A stretch of 64,000 nt of DNA from JAHJQZ01 sp963676075 (GTDB lineage: Bacteria; Pseudomonadota; Alphaproteobacteria; Rhizobiales; Devosiaceae): NCBI GenBank assembly GCA_963676075.2, contig CAXXNZ010000011.1:186001-250000 (forward strand). The letters are read 5' to 3'. Under the pieces are notes generated by a model that worked only from the letters and a program-made list of their open reading frames with translations, was not told where the DNA came from and made no database searches. Shown here piece after piece: positions 63,388-64,000 of this stretch. Position 1 is the stretch's first letter; every line of letters starts with the position of its first letter. The position numbers and the translations under genes were made by a program.

Positions 63388-64000
63388 ATGAAATCGTTGA
63401 GAAACACACTGCTCGCGGCAGCCGTCGCCGCAACCGGCCTGATGGCCGGCGCACTTCCGGCCCAGGCTGCCGAAGACACGATCATCTTTTTGTCAGGCCC
63501 GCTGACCGACCCGTTCTTTGGCGCCGTCAAGCTCGGTTCCGACACCGCAGCCAAGGAACTCGGCATCGACTACCAGTACTCGACGACGCCGGACTTCAAC
63601 GACATCGTCGCGCTTTATGCCAGGCTGACCGAAGCGGCCATCGCCCGCAAGCCGGCCGCTATTGTCATTGGCAACTTCTTCCCCGACAGCGTCGAGCCCC
63701 TGATCAAACAGGCGGTCGCCGCGGATATTCCGGTTTTCGTCACCAATTCCGGTCGTACCACCTGGCGTGATCTCGGCGCACTCGGCTTCGTCGGCGAGGA
63801 TCCCGACCTTATGGGCAAAGCCGGCGGCGAAGCCGAAGCAGCGGCCGGTGTCACCAACGGCATCTGCGTCAACCACGTCGCGTCCAATCCGGTGCTCGAG
63901 CGTCGCTGCAACGGCTACATCGCCGCGATCGAAGCGGCAGGCGGCACGGCCAAGATGATCACCATTCCCTATGAGGACACGACCAACGACCAGAAGCTGC
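63388..64000 (+). CDS. Periplasmic sugar-binding protein of ribose type (3' end outside window)
   Basis: The frame runs off the right edge, leaving 204 residues. The N-terminus is a Sec signal peptide (MKSLRNTLLAAAVAATGLMA, cleavage probably after AQA). The mature part resembles type I (RbsB-like) binding proteins: IIFLSGPLTDPFFGAVKLGS and RKPAAIVIGNFFPDSVEPLI. The good Shine-Dalgarno GAGGAGGA (63373-63380) supports ATG 63388. It follows the serine hydrolase gene closely and probably heads a CUT2-type importer whose other genes lie beyond the window. Confidence 0.85.
   Translation, partial: MKSLRNTLLAAAVAATGLMAGALPAQAAEDTIIFLSGPLTDPFFGAVKLGSDTAAKELGIDYQYSTTPDFNDIVALYARLTEAAIARKPAAIVIGNFFPDSVEPLIKQAVAADIPVFVTNSGRTTWRDLGALGFVGEDPDLMGKAGGEAEAAAGVTNGICVNHVASNPVLERRCNGYIAAIEAAGGTAKMITIPYEDTTNDQKL

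Overview
The window looks like a chromosomal segment of an alphaproteobacterium, most likely order Hyphomicrobiales. This is inferred from a DMSO reductase that I recall as close to Rhodobacter DorA, several sugar-scavenging ABC systems of rhizobial type, palindromic intergenic elements of rhizobial style, and consistently G+C-rich codon use. No rRNA, complete tRNA, CRISPR array or phage module was found. I worked by reading only; family names come from memory of the families, not from a search.

Layout. (1) 1-2465: the end of a Lon-type AAA+ ATPase without a protease domain, then decayed DNA holding a tRNA-Gln-like 3' end (possible att remnant), a nagA fragment and an IS5-type transposase fragment. 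This looks like an old island edge. (2) 2466-17948: a surface-polysaccharide locus. It has GT4 and GT2 glycosyltransferases, a UDP-xylose synthase, a GtrB/GtrA pair with a large polytopic partner, and a Wzm/Wzt-type ABC exporter. Embedded in it is an unusual cassette: a PqqD-like protein, an HPr-kinase-like P-loop protein, two small GT2 enzymes, and a convergent NTP_transf_5-like nucleotidyltransferase. (3) 18604-20983: ChrA chromate transporter, a PHP-domain pseudogene and a small hypothetical gene. (4) 21255-24023: a carotenoid/retinol-saturase-like flavoprotein fused to its own ferredoxin-reductase module, followed by a MarR regulator, with a clean promoter/operator in front. (5) 24429-33545: moaA and a dor (DMSO/TMAO respiration) locus, dorCDA plus dorR and dorS. 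dorD and dorS each carry a one-base frameshift in a G run. (6) 34062-40577: a patatin-like hydrolase, a 157-bp terminal-inverted-repeat element, and a TetR-RND efflux operon. (7) 40816-48704: a rhamnoside-use locus with GH78 alpha-L-rhamnosidase, a CUT1 ABC importer and a LacI regulator. (8) 48945-53778: an ABC-2 exporter (ATPase frameshifted) with a divergent TetR gene and twin operators, then an AraC regulator, a small membrane protein and a quinone-oxidoreductase-like MDR enzyme. (9) 53967-64000: a second sugar locus with LacI and ROK regulators, a CUT1 ABC operon, two related beta-lactamase-fold serine hydrolases, and the start of another periplasmic binding protein gene.

How the parts fit. 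The dor genes form an anaerobic respiratory chain: pentahaem DorC passes quinol electrons to periplasmic molybdoenzyme DorA, DorD is its chaperone, MoaA makes the cofactor precursor, and DorS/DorR would sense the oxidant. GTTCACA repeats upstream of dorC are good DorR-site candidates. The sugar loci follow the usual pattern of regulator, operator, binding protein, two permeases, ATPase and an intracellular hydrolase. In the second sugar locus two near-identical 18-bp palindromes point to a small LacI regulon. The most novel-looking item is the PqqD/HPrK-like/nucleotidyltransferase cassette inside the polysaccharide locus; its substrate cannot be read from the sequence.
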